64,000 nucleotides of DNA from Streptomyces monashensis (GCF_001866665.1 NZ_MLYO01000100.1:1-64000); one strand, 5' to 3'. Positions 7,327-16,794 are shown, numbered from the stretch's first letter. Translations and numbers: made by a program. Notes: a model not told the origin generated them from the letters alone.

Positions 7327-8736
7327 GTGGACGTGAGCGGCGGGAGCGGGCGGCCACGGCCCGGCGACGACGAGCCGACCGAGCCCCCCGCGGTTCCTGC
7401 GGCCCCCGAGGACGCCTCGGACGACAGCGCCCGGCAGTCCGGCACCCAGGACGCCGACGACCGCGCGGGCACCCCGCGACGTCCCGAAGCCGCCACCGAC
7501 ACGGAGGACCGTCCCACGGAACACCGCTCCCTCGCCCACTCCGGCATCGCCAAGGGCGAGCCGCCGCAGCCCCGGCCCAAGGAACCCGGCGGCGGCATCC
7601 TCATGGGGCGGCCCTTCGGGGTCCCGGTGTACGTGGCGCCCAGCTGGTTCCTCGTCGCCGCGCTGATCACCTGGGTGTTCGGCGGCCAGCTCGACCGCGT
7701 GCTGCCCGAACTCGGTGCCGCCCGCTACCTGGTCTCGCTGTTCTTCGCCGTCGCCTTCTACGCCTCCGTGCTGGTCCACGAACTGGCCCACACGGTCGCC
7801 GCGATCCGCTTCAAGCTCCCGGTCCGCCGCATCCAGCTCCAGTTCTTCGGCGGTGTCTCCGAGATCGAGAAGGAGGCCGAGACCCCGGGCCGGGAATTCG
7901 TGCTGGCCTTCGTCGGCCCCCTGCTCTCCCTCGTCCTCGCCGGGGTCTTCTACCTCGCCATGCGGCCCGTCGAGCCCCGCTCCGTGCCCGGCGTCCTGCT
8001 CGCGGGACTGATGATCTCCAACCTGATCGTCGCGATCTTCAACCTCCTGCCCGGCCTGCCCCTCGACGGCGGGCGCATGCTCCGCGCCGTCGTCTGGAAG
8101 GTCACCGGCAAGCCCATGAGCGGCACCGTCGCCGCCGCCTGGGTCGGCCGCGCACTCGCCGTCGCCGTCCTGATCGGCCTGCCGCTGATGAACCAGTCCG
8201 GCGCGCTCGGCGGCGACGGCACCGAGGTCAACGGCATGGACACCGTCACCGACGCCCTGCTCGCCGCCATCCTCGCCGCGATCATCTGGACCGGCGCCGG
8301 CAACAGCCTGCGCATGGCCCGGCTGCGCGAGCACCTCCCCGAACTGCGCGCCCGCACCCTCACCCGCCGGGCCGTACCGGTACAGACCGACACCCCGCTC
8401 TCCGAAGCCCTGCGCCGCGCCAACGCCGCCGGCGCCCGCGCCCTGGTCGTGGTCGACGCCGAGGGCAACCCCCTCTCCCTCGTCCGCGAGGCCGCCATCG
8501 TCGGCGTACCCGAGCACCGCCGCCCCTGGGTCGCGGTCAGCGGCCTCGCCCAGGACCTCACCGACGGCATGCGCGTCTCCGCCGAACTGGCCGGCGAGGA
8601 CCTCCTCGACGTCCTGCGGGCCACCCCGGCCACCGAGTACCTGGTCGTCGAGGAGACCGGCGAGATCTACGGCGTCCTGTCCGCGGCCGACGTCGAGCGC
8701 GCCTTCGTCAGAGCCATGGCCCGCCCGTCCGCCTAG
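7327..8736 (+). CDS. Site-2 protease family (M50) zinc metalloprotease with CBS-type C-terminus
   Basis: This 469-residue integral membrane protein has a disordered acidic/proline-rich N-terminus (1-90) and then several membrane segments. The zinc motif HELAH is at 151-155, and the second motif NLLPGLPLDGG ends at about 249. The region from about 345 onward resembles a pair of CBS modules (ARTLTRRAVPVQTDTPLSEAL; LVVEETGEIYGVLSAADVERAF). This is the SpoIVFB-like class of intramembrane proteases. It starts at GTG with GAGGGGAC upstream. It is divergent from the RecB-like gene and just upstream of trmI. The substrate is unknown; regulated intramembrane proteolysis is the family role. Confidence 0.92.
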   Translation: MDVSGGSGRPRPGDDEPTEPPAVPAAPEDASDDSARQSGTQDADDRAGTPRRPEAATDTEDRPTEHRSLAHSGIAKGEPPQPRPKEPGGGILMGRPFGVPVYVAPSWFLVAALITWVFGGQLDRVLPELGAARYLVSLFFAVAFYASVLVHELAHTVAAIRFKLPVRRIQLQFFGGVSEIEKEAETPGREFVLAFVGPLLSLVLAGVFYLAMRPVEPRSVPGVLLAGLMISNLIVAIFNLLPGLPLDGGRMLRAVVWKVTGKPMSGTVAAAWVGRALAVAVLIGLPLMNQSGALGGDGTEVNGMDTVTDALLAAILAAIIWTGAGNSLRMARLREHLPELRARTLTRRAVPVQTDTPLSEALRRANAAGARALVVVDAEGNPLSLVREAAIVGVPEHRRPWVAVSGLAQDLTDGMRVSAELAGEDLLDVLRATPATEYLVVEETGEIYGVLSAADVERAFVRAMARPSA

Positions 8737-8771
8737 AGCCCGCAGTGGTCGGCGGCCCCCGCCGGGCCCGG

Positions 8772-8777
8772 TAGTCT
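8772..8777 (+). promoter_or_regulatory. Candidate -10 box (TAGTCT) directly upstream of trmI
   Basis: TAGTCT is followed by six bases and then the trmI ATG at 8784. Transcription starting 6-7 bases after the box would begin at the start codon, giving a leaderless mRNA. No Shine-Dalgarno sequence is visible. The -35 region is weak. Confidence 0.5.
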
Positions 8778-8783
8778 GTTCAC

Positions 8784-9686
8784 ATGTCCGAACCGACCGG
8801 TGCCGCCCGCAGGCGCGGGCCCTTCAAGGTCGGGGACCAGGTTCAGCTGACCGACCCCAAGGGCCGCCACTACACGTTCACGCTCGAAGCAGGGAAGAAC
8901 TTCCACACCCACAAGGGCTCCTTCCCGCACGACGAACTGATCGGTGCTCCCGAGGGCAGCGTTGTCCGCACCACCGGCAACGTGGCCTACCTCGCGCTGC
9001 GCCCCCTGCTCCCCGACTACGTCCTGTCCATGCCCCGCGGGGCAGCCGTCGTCTACCCGAAGGACGCCGGGCAGATCCTCGCCTTCGCCGACATCTTCCC
9101 CGGCGCGCGCGTCGTCGAGGCCGGCGTCGGCTCCGGCTCGCTCAGCAGCTTCCTGCTGCGCGCCATCGGCGACCAGGGCATGCTGCACTCCTACGAGCGC
9201 CGCGAGGACTTCGCCGAGATCGCGCAGGCGAACGTGGAGCGCTACTTCGGCGGCCCCCACCCCGCCTGGCAGCTCACCGTCGGCGACCTCCAGGACAACC
9301 TGTCCGACACCGACGTCGACCGCGTCATCCTCGACATGCTCGCCCCCTGGGAGTGCCTGGAGGCCGTCTCCAAGGCGCTCGTCCCCGGCGGCATCCTGTG
9401 CTGCTACGTGGCCACCACCACCCAGCTCGCCCGGACCGTGGAGTCCATCCGGGAGATCGGCTGCTTCAACGAGCCGACCGCCTGGGAGACCATGATCCGC
9501 AACTGGCACATCGAGGGCCTTGCCGTCCGCCCGGACCACCGGATGATCGGCCACACCGGCTTCCTGCTCACCGCCCGCCGCCTCGCGGACGGCGTCGAAC
9601 CGCCCATGCGCCGCCGCCGCCCCGCCAAGGGCGCCTACGGCGAGGACTACGCCGGACCGAACGCCGACGGCGGCACCGGCCGCTGA
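8784..9686 (+). CDS. trmI: tRNA (adenine-58-N1)-methyltransferase
   Basis: This 300-residue cytosolic enzyme belongs to the TrmI family and methylates N1 of A58 in the tRNA T-loop using S-adenosylmethionine. The N-terminal beta domain (about 1-90) is followed by YPKDAGQILAFADI and SAM motif I VEAGVGSGSLSSFLLRA at 111-127. Further motifs are YERREDFAEIAQANV and VDRVILDMLAPWECLEA, with FLLTARRLADGV near the end. The C-terminal tail is basic and then Gly/Asp-rich. The gene follows the M50 protease gene by 47 bases. Its own -10 box sits immediately before the ATG, so it may be translated from a leaderless transcript. Confidence 0.95.
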   Translation: MSEPTGAARRRGPFKVGDQVQLTDPKGRHYTFTLEAGKNFHTHKGSFPHDELIGAPEGSVVRTTGNVAYLALRPLLPDYVLSMPRGAAVVYPKDAGQILAFADIFPGARVVEAGVGSGSLSSFLLRAIGDQGMLHSYERREDFAEIAQANVERYFGGPHPAWQLTVGDLQDNLSDTDVDRVILDMLAPWECLEAVSKALVPGGILCCYVATTTQLARTVESIREIGCFNEPTAWETMIRNWHIEGLAVRPDHRMIGHTGFLLTARRLADGVEPPMRRRRPAKGAYGEDYAGPNADGGTGR

Positions 9687-9712
9687 CCGGCCGCACACAC
9701 GGCTCAACGTGA

Positions 9713-9764
9713 GGGCGCCGTGCCCGAGTTCCCACCGGCCACCGGGAACCCGGGCACGGCGCCC
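9713..9764 (+). terminator. Strong two-part hairpin after trmI
   Basis: GGGCGCCGTGCCCG (9713-9726) pairs exactly with CGGGCACGGCGCCC (9751-9764), and GTTCCC (9728-9733) pairs with GGGAAC (9744-9749) inside. Confidence 0.75.
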
Positions 9765-9933
9765 GCTCGTTGACGGGGTGCCAGCGCTCCCCGTCCCCCA
9801 CGACGCGTACGCCCCGCACGCGCGCGGGCGTTGCGCCCACGGGAATCCCGCACCCCGCCGTTCCCCCGCACTGTGACGTGTGGCACCATGCTGGCCACCC
9901 CCACCGGCACAGCCCTCACAGGAGACACTCCTC

Positions 9934-10506
9934 GTGCAGCAATCCGCCGTCCCGGAGCTCGCCCACACCCAGACCAGGCCCATCCACTGGGTCGCCACGG
10001 CCACCGCCGTCGCCGGCGTCATGGCCCTCTCCTCCGTCGTACAGCCCGGCTCCGCCACGGCCGCCACCGCCACACAGCCCAGAGCCGCCCACGCGGTCGC
10101 CGACCCGCCGAGCACCGACGGCGTGGCCTTCCCGCTGAACTGCGGTCCGGTGAAAGCGGTGGTGGTGAAGAAGGCCAGCGGGGACCTGGACGGGGACGGC
10201 AGACCCGAGACGGTCGCCGTGGTGCACTGCGACACCGCCATGGGCACCCCGCCGGACGGCGTCTACGTCATCACACGCCCCTCCGACGGCGGCAGGCCAC
10301 GCGTGGTCGCCACCCTCGTGAAGCCCCAGGACCGGTACACCGTCACCGGCTTCTCCCTGCGCGCGGGCGCCGTCGGCGCCACCCTGCTCGGCTACTCCTC
10401 GGACGCGGTGCCCAACTGCTGCCCCGACGTGAAGACCCCGGTCACCTGGAAATGGAGCGGCAGCGCGTTCGTCCGCTCCACACCCGCCGACACCCACAGC
10501 GTCTGA
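9934..10506 (+). CDS. Small secreted protein of unknown function
   Basis: This 190-residue protein has an N-terminal hydrophobic stretch (VATATAVAGVMALSSVV) followed by an Ala-rich region ending in AHA, consistent with a signal peptide. The mature part has SGDLDGDGRPETVAVVHCD, which resembles an FG-GAP/Ca-binding-like repeat, and several cysteines that could form disulfides. The GTG start is chosen because GGAG lies 9 bases upstream; an in-frame ATG 54 bases earlier lacks such a site. It sits alone between trmI and a convergent ferredoxin gene. No function can be assigned. Confidence 0.75.
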   Translation: MQQSAVPELAHTQTRPIHWVATATAVAGVMALSSVVQPGSATAATATQPRAAHAVADPPSTDGVAFPLNCGPVKAVVVKKASGDLDGDGRPETVAVVHCDTAMGTPPDGVYVITRPSDGGRPRVVATLVKPQDRYTVTGFSLRAGAVGATLLGYSSDAVPNCCPDVKTPVTWKWSGSAFVRSTPADTHSV

Positions 10507-10539
10507 CCCGCGGCGACCGGCCCAGCACCCGGCGGGGAC

Positions 10540-10836
10540 TCAGTCCGCGTCGGGCCCGTACACCTCGACCCTGTCCGAAACACGCCGCACATGGATGCAC
10601 TCGCCCGGACACTCCCTGGCCGAGTCCACCACGTCCGCGAGCAGCGGCAGCGGCACCGGCGTCGACGCCCCCGCACTCTGCAGCAGCTCGTCGTCCGCGC
10701 CCTTCACATACGCCAGCCCGTCGATGTCCAGCTCGAACACCTCCGGGGCGTACTGGGCGCAGATCCCGTCGCCGGTACACAGATCCTGGTCGATCCAGAC
10801 CTCCAGCGCCTCGCCCCCCGGGGCCTCCTGCTGCAC
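10540..10836 (-). CDS. Ferredoxin, [3Fe-4S]/[4Fe-4S] type
   Basis: This 98-residue soluble electron carrier resembles the single-cluster ferredoxins of actinomycetes that donate electrons to P450s and other oxygenases. Cluster ligands are visible in DQDLCTGDGICAQYAPEVFELD (C-x5-C, lacking the middle cysteine of a 4Fe site) and in ARECPGECIHV. The spacing argues for a 3Fe-4S cluster, although the extra Cys in CPGEC is unusual. Two GTG codons are possible (10842 or 10836); the second is preferred because AGGAG is then 8 bases away. It is divergent from the arc gene. No P450 is adjacent; the nearest is more than 22 kb away. Confidence 0.88.
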   Translation of the reverse strand: MQQEAPGGEALEVWIDQDLCTGDGICAQYAPEVFELDIDGLAYVKGADDELLQSAGASTPVPLPLLADVVDSARECPGECIHVRRVSDRVEVYGPDAD

Positions 10837-11365
10837 GGTCACCTCTCCTGCCGTCTCGGTTCGCCGGACGGCCCGGGACGCCGCGAGCGCCAGCCAGGTC
10901 CGCTCCAGCGGCTGTTGAACACCCCTCGACCCTACCTCCGCCGCTTTCGAGCCCTCTTCCGCCGGTGACCGGGTTTCCCCACGATCACACGCGGGTACGA
11001 CGGCCCGACCGGGACAGGGGAGTCCCAGCCAGGGGAACGACCACTTCAGGCCGGGCCGACGGTGACACCGTCCACCCGGACCATCGCTCTGCGTGATGAC
11101 GTGCGAGCGCACAGCATGCTGCCCGCCTCCGGGACGACCAGCCCTGAACGGACAACTCCGGCCAGCTTCGAAGGAATTCGACCACGCGATGCCCGGAACA
11201 AGCTGCTTCCACATCACGTTGAGTGGGTATCCCCTCCGTGCGAGGGAGAGCGCATCGGGTGACCGACGACACACCTTGACAGTCTTGGTGATCTAGGGGT
11301 TTCAATCGACACCCACCCAGGTAGGGTCTGGAAGCGTCCAGCTCCCCTTGGAGGAGGTGAGGACC
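10837..11365. other. Long intergenic region between ferredoxin and arc genes
   Basis: These 529 bases must contain the promoters of two divergent genes. Visible signals are an ECF-type promoter candidate (11195-11220), an isolated TTGACA (11276-11281) without a well-spaced -10 box, and TAGGGT (11322-11327), which is 38 bases before the arc start. No RNA gene or supported reading frame was found. Confidence 0.5.
11195..11220 (+). promoter_or_regulatory. Candidate SigR/SigH-type promoter upstream of arc
   Basis: GGAAC (11195-11199) is followed by exactly 18 bases and GTT (11218-11220). This resembles the thiol-stress sigma factor promoter (GGAA(T/C)-N18-GTT) known for Streptomyces SigR and mycobacterial SigH. 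The resulting leader to the arc start would be about 140 bases. Such a short motif can occur by chance. Confidence 0.35.
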
Positions 11366-13132
11366 GTGGCAGCCCACGACGACGACATGAACCGCGGCAT
11401 CCGCCCGGGACGAGGGTCCGACGACCCGGCCGGGCAGATCGCCTACCTTGAGCAGGAGATCGCCGTCCTGCGACGCAAGCTCGCCGACTCTCCGCGGCAC
11501 ACGAGGATTCTCGAAGAGCGGATCGTCGAGCTACAGACGAACCTGGCCGGCGTGTCCGCCCAGAACGAACGACTGGCCAACACCCTCCGCGAGGCCCGCG
11601 ACCAGATCGTGGCCCTCAAGGAAGAGGTCGACCGGCTCGCCCAGCCGCCCGCCGGCTTCGGTGTCTTCCTACAGGCCAACGAGGACGGCACCGCCGACAT
11701 CTTCACCGGCGGCCGCAAACTCCGGGTGAACGTCAGCCCAAGCGTCGACCTCGACGACCTGCGGCGCGGCCAGGAAGTCATGCTCAACGAGGCCCTCAAC
11801 GTGGTCGAGGCCATGGAGTACGAGAGCGTCGGCGACATCGTCACCCTCAAGGAGATCCTCGAGGACGGCGAACGCGCCCTCGTACTCGGACACACCGACG
11901 AGGAACGCGTGGTCCGGCTCGCCGAGCCACTCCTGGACGTCACCATCCGCCCCGGCGACGCCCTCCTGCTCGAACCCCGCTCCGGCTACGTCTACGAGGT
12001 CGTACCCAAGAGCGAGGTCGAGGAACTCGTCCTCGAAGAGGTCCCGGACATCGGCTACGACCAGATCGGCGGCCTCGGCAACCAGATCGAGGCCATCCGC
12101 GACGCGGTCGAGCTGCCGTACCTCTACCCCGACCTGTTCAAGGAACACGAGCTGCGCCCGCCCAAGGGCGTACTGCTCTACGGCCCCCCCGGCTGCGGCA
12201 AGACACTCATCGCCAAGGCCGTCGCGAACTCCCTGGCCAAGAAAGTCGCCGAAGTCACCGGCCAAGCCGCCGGCAAGAGCTTCTTCCTGAACATCAAGGG
12301 CCCCGAGCTCCTCAACAAATACGTCGGCGAAACCGAGCGACAGATCCGCCTCGTCTTCCAGCGCGCCCGCGAGAAGGCCAGCGAGGGCACCCCCGTCATC
12401 GTCTTCTTCGACGAGATGGAATCCCTCTTCCGCACCCGCGGCTCCGGTGTCAGCTCGGACGTGGAGAACACCATCGTCCCCCAGCTGCTCGCCGAGATCG
12501 ACGGCGTGGAAGGCCTGCAGAACGTGGTCGTGATCGGCGCCTCCAACCGCGAGGACATGATCGACCCCGCCATCCTGCGCCCCGGCCGACTCGACGTGAA
12601 AATCAAGATCGAGCGTCCCGACGCCGAGGCGGCCAAGGACATCTTCGGCAAATACCTCACCGAACGCCTCCCCCTGCACGCCGACGACCTCGGCGAACAC
12701 AGCGGCGACAAGACCACCACCGTCCAGAGCATGATCCAGACGGCGGTCGAGCAGATGTACGCCGAATCCGAGGAGAACCGCTTCCTGGAAGTCACCTACG
12801 CCAACGGCGACAAGGAAGTCCTCTACTTCAAGGACTTCAACTCCGGCGCCATGATCGAGAACATCGTCGGCCGCGCCAAGAAGATGGCCATCAAGGACTT
12901 CCTCGAAAAAAGCCAGAAAGGCCTTCGCGTCTCCCACCTCCTCCAGGCCTGCGTGGACGAATTCAAGGAGAACGAAGACCTGCCCAACACCACCAACCCC
13001 GACGACTGGGCCCGGATCTCCGGAAAGAAGGGCGAACGGATCGTATACATCCGCACGCTCATCACCGGAAAGCAGGGCGCGGACACCGGACGCTCCATCG
13101 ACACGGTGGCGAACACCGGTCAGTACCTGTAA
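11366..13132 (+). CDS. arc: Proteasome-associated AAA+ ATPase ARC (Mpa)
   Basis: This 588-residue ATPase forms the hexameric ring that recognises Pup-tagged proteins, unfolds them and feeds them into the 20S core. The N-terminal coiled coil that binds Pup spans about residues 25-92, followed by OB domains (about 95-225) and an AAA+ module. Walker A GPPGCGKT is at 273-280 and Walker B VIVFFDE at 344-350; the sensor region is [10 protein letters not shown] and the arginine finger region is RPGRLD. The C-terminus is QYL, the proteasome-docking motif seen in Mpa. The GTG at 11366 is chosen over an upstream TTG because GGAGG lies 8 bases before it. A U-tract terminator separates it from dop. Confidence 0.97.
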   Translation: MAAHDDDMNRGIRPGRGSDDPAGQIAYLEQEIAVLRRKLADSPRHTRILEERIVELQTNLAGVSAQNERLANTLREARDQIVALKEEVDRLAQPPAGFGVFLQANEDGTADIFTGGRKLRVNVSPSVDLDDLRRGQEVMLNEALNVVEAMEYESVGDIVTLKEILEDGERALVLGHTDEERVVRLAEPLLDVTIRPGDALLLEPRSGYVYEVVPKSEVEELVLEEVPDIGYDQIGGLGNQIEAIRDAVELPYLYPDLFKEHELRPPKGVLLYGPPGCGKTLIAKAVANSLAKKVAEVTGQAAGKSFFLNIKGPELLNKYVGETERQIRLVFQRAREKASEGTPVIVFFDEMESLFRTRGSGVSSDVENTIVPQLLAEIDGVEGLQNVVVIGASNREDMIDPAILRPGRLDVKIKIERPDAEAAKDIFGKYLTERLPLHADDLGEHSGDKTTTVQSMIQTAVEQMYAESEENRFLEVTYANGDKEVLYFKDFNSGAMIENIVGRAKKMAIKDFLEKSQKGLRVSHLLQACVDEFKENEDLPNTTNPDDWARISGKKGERIVYIRTLITGKQGADTGRSIDTVANTGQYL

Positions 13133-13184
13133 AAACAGGGCGGCTGCGGGTGCCCTCACCGGGTACCCGCAGCCCTCTGTTTTT
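13131..13184 (+). terminator. Intrinsic terminator with U-tract after arc
   Basis: AAAAACAG (13131-13138) and GGCTGCGGGT (13142-13151) pair with ACCCGCAGCC (13165-13174) and CTGTTTTT (13177-13184). This is a long stem with a run of five T at its end. The A side overlaps the arc stop codon. Confidence 0.88.
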
Positions 13185-13374
13185 CCGGCCACAACCGGCC
13201 ACGACCGGAGCAGGCAATGACGCAAATGATCTCCCCACCAGCGCAAAGGCGTTCTAGGCTCGTTCCTGCCGCCGAGTCGCGCCGCGCGGGGACGGGCACC
13301 GCGCACGCACCGGAGCCCCGGCGGTACGTGAGCGGCGCCCACGACCGAGGGCGCCGCCGGGCAAGGAGGGCCGC

Positions 13375-14886
13375 ATGACCGTACGGCGAGTAATGGGCAT
13401 CGAGACGGAGTACGGGATCTCCGTCCCCGGCCACCCCAACGCCAATGCCATGCTCACCTCGTCCCAGATCGTCAACGCCTACGCGGCGGCGATGCACCGG
13501 GCCCGCCGGGCCCGCTGGGACTTCGAGGAGGAGAACCCGCTGCGGGACGCACGAGGCTTCGACCTCGCCCGGGAGGCCGCCGACGCCAGCCAGCTCACCG
13601 ACGAGGACATCGGCCTCGCCAACGTGATCCTCACCAACGGCGCCCGGCTGTACGTCGACCACGCCCACCCCGAGTACAGCGCTCCCGAGGTGACCAACCC
13701 CCGCGACGCCGTCCTGTGGGACAAGGCCGGCGAGCGGATCATGGCCGAGGCCGCAGAGCGCGCCGCCCAGCTCCCCGGCGCCCAGCCCATCCACCTCTAC
13801 AAGAACAACACCGACAACAAGGGCGCCTCCTACGGCACGCACGAGAACTACCTGATGAAACGGGAAACCCCCTTCTCGGACATCGTGCGCCACCTCACGC
13901 CCTTCTTCGTCTCCCGCCAGGTCTTCGCCGGAGCCGGCCGCGTCGGCATCGGCCAGGACGGACACGAACACGGCTTCCAGCTCAGCCAGCGCGCCGACTA
14001 CTTCGAAGTCGAGGTCGGCCTGGAAACCACCCTCAAACGCCCGATCATCAACACCCGCGACGAGCCGCACGCCGACGCCGAGAAATACCGCCGACTGCAC
14101 GTGATCATCGGCGACGCGAACCTGTCGGAGATCTCGACCTACCTGAAACTGGGCACGACCGCCCTGGTGCTGTCCATGATCGAAGACGGCTTCATCGCGG
14201 TGGACCTCGCGGTCGACCAGCCCGTACGCACCCTCCACCAGGTCTCCCACGACCCCGGCCTCCAGCGCCTGATCACCCTCCGCAGCGGCCGCACACTCAC
14301 CGCGGTCCAGCTGCAGATGGAGTACTTCGAGCTCTCACGCAAGTACGTCGAGGAGCGCTACGGCGTCGACGCCGACGAACAGACCAAGGACGTCCTGGCC
14401 CGCTGGGAGGACACGCTCAACCGGCTCGAGAACGACCCGATGAGCCTCGCCGGCGAGCTGGACTGGGTCGCCAAGCGAGAACTCATGGAGGGCTACCGCC
14501 GCCGCGACAGCCTCGACTGGGACGCGGCCCGGCTCCACCTGGTCGACCTCCAGTACGCCGACGTACGCGCCGAGAAGGGCCTCTACAACCGTCTGGCGGC
14601 CCGCGGCCGCATGAAGCGCCTGTTGGACGAGTCCGAGGTCGACCGGGCCCGCACGAAGCCGCCGGAGGACACACGCGCGTACTTCCGCGGCCGCTGCCTG
14701 GAGCAGTACGCGGACGACGTCGCCGCCGCGAGCTGGGACTCGGTCATCTTCGACCTGCCCGGCCGCGACTCCCTCCAGCGCGTTCCAACCCTGGAACCGC
14801 TACGCGGAACGCGAAATCACGTCAAGGAGCTCCTGGACCGCTGCCGCACGGCAGAAGACCTGGTCAGGGTGTTGTCGGGCGGCTGA
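13375..14886 (+). CDS. dop: Dop, depupylase / Pup deamidase
   Basis: This 503-residue enzyme belongs to the glutamine-synthetase-like Dop/PafA family. It hydrolyses the isopeptide bond between Pup and substrate lysines and, where Pup ends in Gln, deamidates it. Visible features are the ATP/Mg motif GIETEYGI (8-15), a Dop-type insertion at about 45-80 that PafA lacks, catalytic Asp95 in [38 protein letters not shown], and the [23 protein letters not shown] block. It starts at ATG with AAGGAGGG upstream. Because Pup here ends in Glu, depupylation is probably the main role. Confidence 0.97.
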   Translation: MTVRRVMGIETEYGISVPGHPNANAMLTSSQIVNAYAAAMHRARRARWDFEEENPLRDARGFDLAREAADASQLTDEDIGLANVILTNGARLYVDHAHPEYSAPEVTNPRDAVLWDKAGERIMAEAAERAAQLPGAQPIHLYKNNTDNKGASYGTHENYLMKRETPFSDIVRHLTPFFVSRQVFAGAGRVGIGQDGHEHGFQLSQRADYFEVEVGLETTLKRPIINTRDEPHADAEKYRRLHVIIGDANLSEISTYLKLGTTALVLSMIEDGFIAVDLAVDQPVRTLHQVSHDPGLQRLITLRSGRTLTAVQLQMEYFELSRKYVEERYGVDADEQTKDVLARWEDTLNRLENDPMSLAGELDWVAKRELMEGYRRRDSLDWDAARLHLVDLQYADVRAEKGLYNRLAARGRMKRLLDESEVDRARTKPPEDTRAYFRGRCLEQYADDVAAASWDSVIFDLPGRDSLQRVPTLEPLRGTRNHVKELLDRCRTAEDLVRVLSGG

Positions 14887-15058
14887 GCGCGGCCGGCGGA
14901 CAGCCGTGGCGCCCCGGGCGGGCAGGGTGGAAAACCCGCCGTCCGGGAATCATCGAGGTGGCCCCCGCACGTTGTGGAAACTGCGGGGCCGATGTCGGAC
15001 CCGGCTTGTAGGGTCTGATCATCACCGATCGGCAGGCGAACTGAGCGGGGTGAGGGTT

Positions 15059-15277
15059 ATGGCAACGAAGGACACCGGCGGCGGCCAGCAGAAGGCCACG
15101 CGTTCCACCGAGGAAGTCGAGGAGCAGGCGCAGGACGCGCAGGCTTCGGAGGACCTCAAGGAGCGGCACGAGAAGTTGTCGGATGACGTGGACTCGGTAC
15201 TCGACGAAATCGATGACGTACTCGAGGAAAATGCCGAGGACTTCGTGCGCTCATTTGTGCAAAAAGGTGGAGAATAG
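15059..15277 (+). CDS. pup: Prokaryotic ubiquitin-like protein Pup, ending in Gly-Gly-Glu
   Basis: This 72-residue, largely disordered and acidic protein is the degradation tag. The N-terminus is MATKDTGGGQQK. The central and C-terminal helix region LKERHEKLSDDVDSVLDEID is the ARC-binding segment, and the protein ends QKGGE. The encoded C-terminal residue is Glu (GAA at 15272-15274), not Gln, so it can be ligated by PafA without prior deamidation. The start is the ATG that gives the conserved N-terminus; GGTGAGG precedes it. It lies 172 bases after dop and 50 bases before an HNH endonuclease gene on the same strand. Confidence 0.97.
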   Translation: MATKDTGGGQQKATRSTEEVEEQAQDAQASEDLKERHEKLSDDVDSVLDEIDDVLEENAEDFVRSFVQKGGE

Positions 15278-15327
15278 CAGGCAAATCGGACATCGGGCCT
15301 TTGAAGTGAAGGCTGGCGGGGGGACGG

Positions 15328-15933
15328 GTGGCCGAGGAGCCAGACGCAAAGCAATGTGGGAAGTGTGGGCGGGAACTGTCCCTCGCGGCCTTCGCGAGGG
15401 ACAGGAATCGGCGCGATGGCCTCCAGGTGCATTGCCGGGAGTGCGTGGCTGAGTACAGCGCTGCGCATTACCGGCGTCGCCGGGCGGCAATGGGTAGGCC
15501 TGTCCGGGAGAAGGTTGACGTCCCGGTCGGGCACAAGCTCTGCCGGACATGTGGCGAGATCAAGCCACACAGTGAGTGGCATCGCAACGCGACTGCGTCC
15601 GACGGCTTGTCCACGCGCTGCAAGGCCTGCCGGGCGGTGCAGGGACGGCAGGACCATCTGAAGCGCAACTACGGCCTCACCGAAGCCGAGCGCGACGCGA
15701 TGATCGCCGCCCAGCGTGGGCTCTGTGTGATCTGCCTGGATGCTCTGCCCGTGCATGTGGATCACTGCCACAAGACGGGTAGGGTCCGAGGCGTACTGTG
15801 CTTCAACTGCAACTCGGCCATCGGCAAGTTGGGTGACGACCCCGACGCCGTGCGCCGGGCCGCTGCCTATCTGGAAGGAAACTCGTGGAAGCCAATACTC
15901 GTGGCACCGGGCGTCTACCAGCTGCCTTCCTGA
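15328..15933 (+). CDS. HNH endonuclease VII-like protein between pup and prcB
   Basis: This 201-residue protein has two zinc-ribbon modules (C10xxC13...C36xxC39 and C72xxC75...C98xxC101). A C-terminal recombination endonuclease VII domain follows: C133xxC136, then [13 protein letters not shown] at 143-155 and C158xxC161N. The DHxH and CNxxxG arrangement matches phage T4 endonuclease VII-like HNH enzymes, which resolve branched DNA. The start is GTG at 15328 with a G-rich stretch upstream. Its last 49 bases overlap the prcB reading frame, so it is translated within the proteasome operon. A role in protein degradation has no support from the sequence; the function in this context is unknown. 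Confidence 0.88.
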   Translation: MAEEPDAKQCGKCGRELSLAAFARDRNRRDGLQVHCRECVAEYSAAHYRRRRAAMGRPVREKVDVPVGHKLCRTCGEIKPHSEWHRNATASDGLSTRCKACRAVQGRQDHLKRNYGLTEAERDAMIAAQRGLCVICLDALPVHVDHCHKTGRVRGVLCFNCNSAIGKLGDDPDAVRRAAAYLEGNSWKPILVAPGVYQLPS

Positions 15934-16730
15934 CGCCGGGCTCTTCTTCGTTCATGGACTTCCTCTCCGAGCACCAGCCCGAGATGCTGCCGGGCAATCG
16001 GCGGCTGCCGGCCACCCAGGGCGTGCTGGAGGCGCCGCACGGTACGACCATCGTGGCCGTGACGTTCCCCGGCGGCGTCGTGCTGGCGGGTGACCGGCGG
16101 GCGACGATGGGCAATGTCATCGCCCAGCGGGACATCGAGAAGGTCTTCCCGGCGGACGAGTACTCGGCGGTGGGCATTGCCGGCACCGCGGGTCTGGCCG
16201 TCGAGATGGTCAAGCTCTTCCAGCTGGAGCTGGAGCACTTCGAGAAGGTCGAGGGTGCCCAGCTGTCCCTGGAGGGCAAGGCCAACCGGCTGTCGACGAT
16301 GATCCGCTCCAACCTCGGCATGGCCATGCAGGGCTTGGCCGTGGTGCCCCTCTTCGCGGGGTACGACCTGGACCGTGAGAAGGGGCGCATCTTCTCGTAC
16401 GACGTCACGGGCGGTCGCAGCGAGGAGCACAACTTCGCGGCGACGGGCTCGGGCTCGATCTTCGCGCGTGGTGCGATGAAGAAGCTGTTCCGTGACGACC
16501 TGACCGAGGAGCAGGCCACCACTCTGGTGGTCCAGGCCCTCTACGACGCGGCAGACGACGACTCGGCGACCGGTGGTCCCGATGTCGCCCGCCGGATCTA
16601 CCCGATCATCACCGTGATCACCGAGGACGGCTTCCGCCGGCTCACCGAGGGCGAGTCCTCGGAGTTGTCCCGCGCGGTGCTCCAGCGCCGTCTGGAGGAG
16701 CCCGACGGCCCCAAGGCCGCCCTGCTCTGA
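15885..16730 (+). CDS. prcB: 20S proteasome beta subunit
   Basis: This 281-residue subunit is the catalytic part of the 20S core, making the inner beta rings of the alpha7-beta7-beta7-alpha7 barrel. A propeptide of about 53 residues is removed at HG|TTIVAV, exposing the nucleophile Thr54. Other conserved parts are [17 protein letters not shown] (Asp and Lys/Arg of the active site), [13 protein letters not shown] and [14 protein letters not shown]. The GTG start lies inside the end of the upstream nuclease gene and has GGAAGG 6 bases upstream. prcA follows after 64 bases. Confidence 0.97.
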   Translation: MEANTRGTGRLPAAFLTPGSSSFMDFLSEHQPEMLPGNRRLPATQGVLEAPHGTTIVAVTFPGGVVLAGDRRATMGNVIAQRDIEKVFPADEYSAVGIAGTAGLAVEMVKLFQLELEHFEKVEGAQLSLEGKANRLSTMIRSNLGMAMQGLAVVPLFAGYDLDREKGRIFSYDVTGGRSEEHNFAATGSGSIFARGAMKKLFRDDLTEEQATTLVVQALYDAADDDSATGGPDVARRIYPIITVITEDGFRRLTEGESSELSRAVLQRRLEEPDGPKAALL

Positions 16731-16794
16731 GGCGGCGGGCCCCGGTTCTTATCAAGGTGATCCAGTGACCACGACAGAAAGGGACGGATAACCG

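Noticed and set aside
6244-8517. Apparent upstream extension of the response regulator into a 981-residue protein
   Set aside because: The extension crosses the RecB-like gene in another frame and the divergent M50 gene. The true start is GTG at 6243 with a good ribosome-binding site.
11276-11305. TTGACA at 11276 as the housekeeping promoter of arc
   Set aside because: No acceptable -10 hexamer lies 16-19 bases downstream, so I did not list it as a promoter.
15261-15265. Possible frameshift at the A5 run near the end of pup
   Set aside because: The frame reads straight to the conserved QKGGE end, so no slippage is needed to explain the gene.
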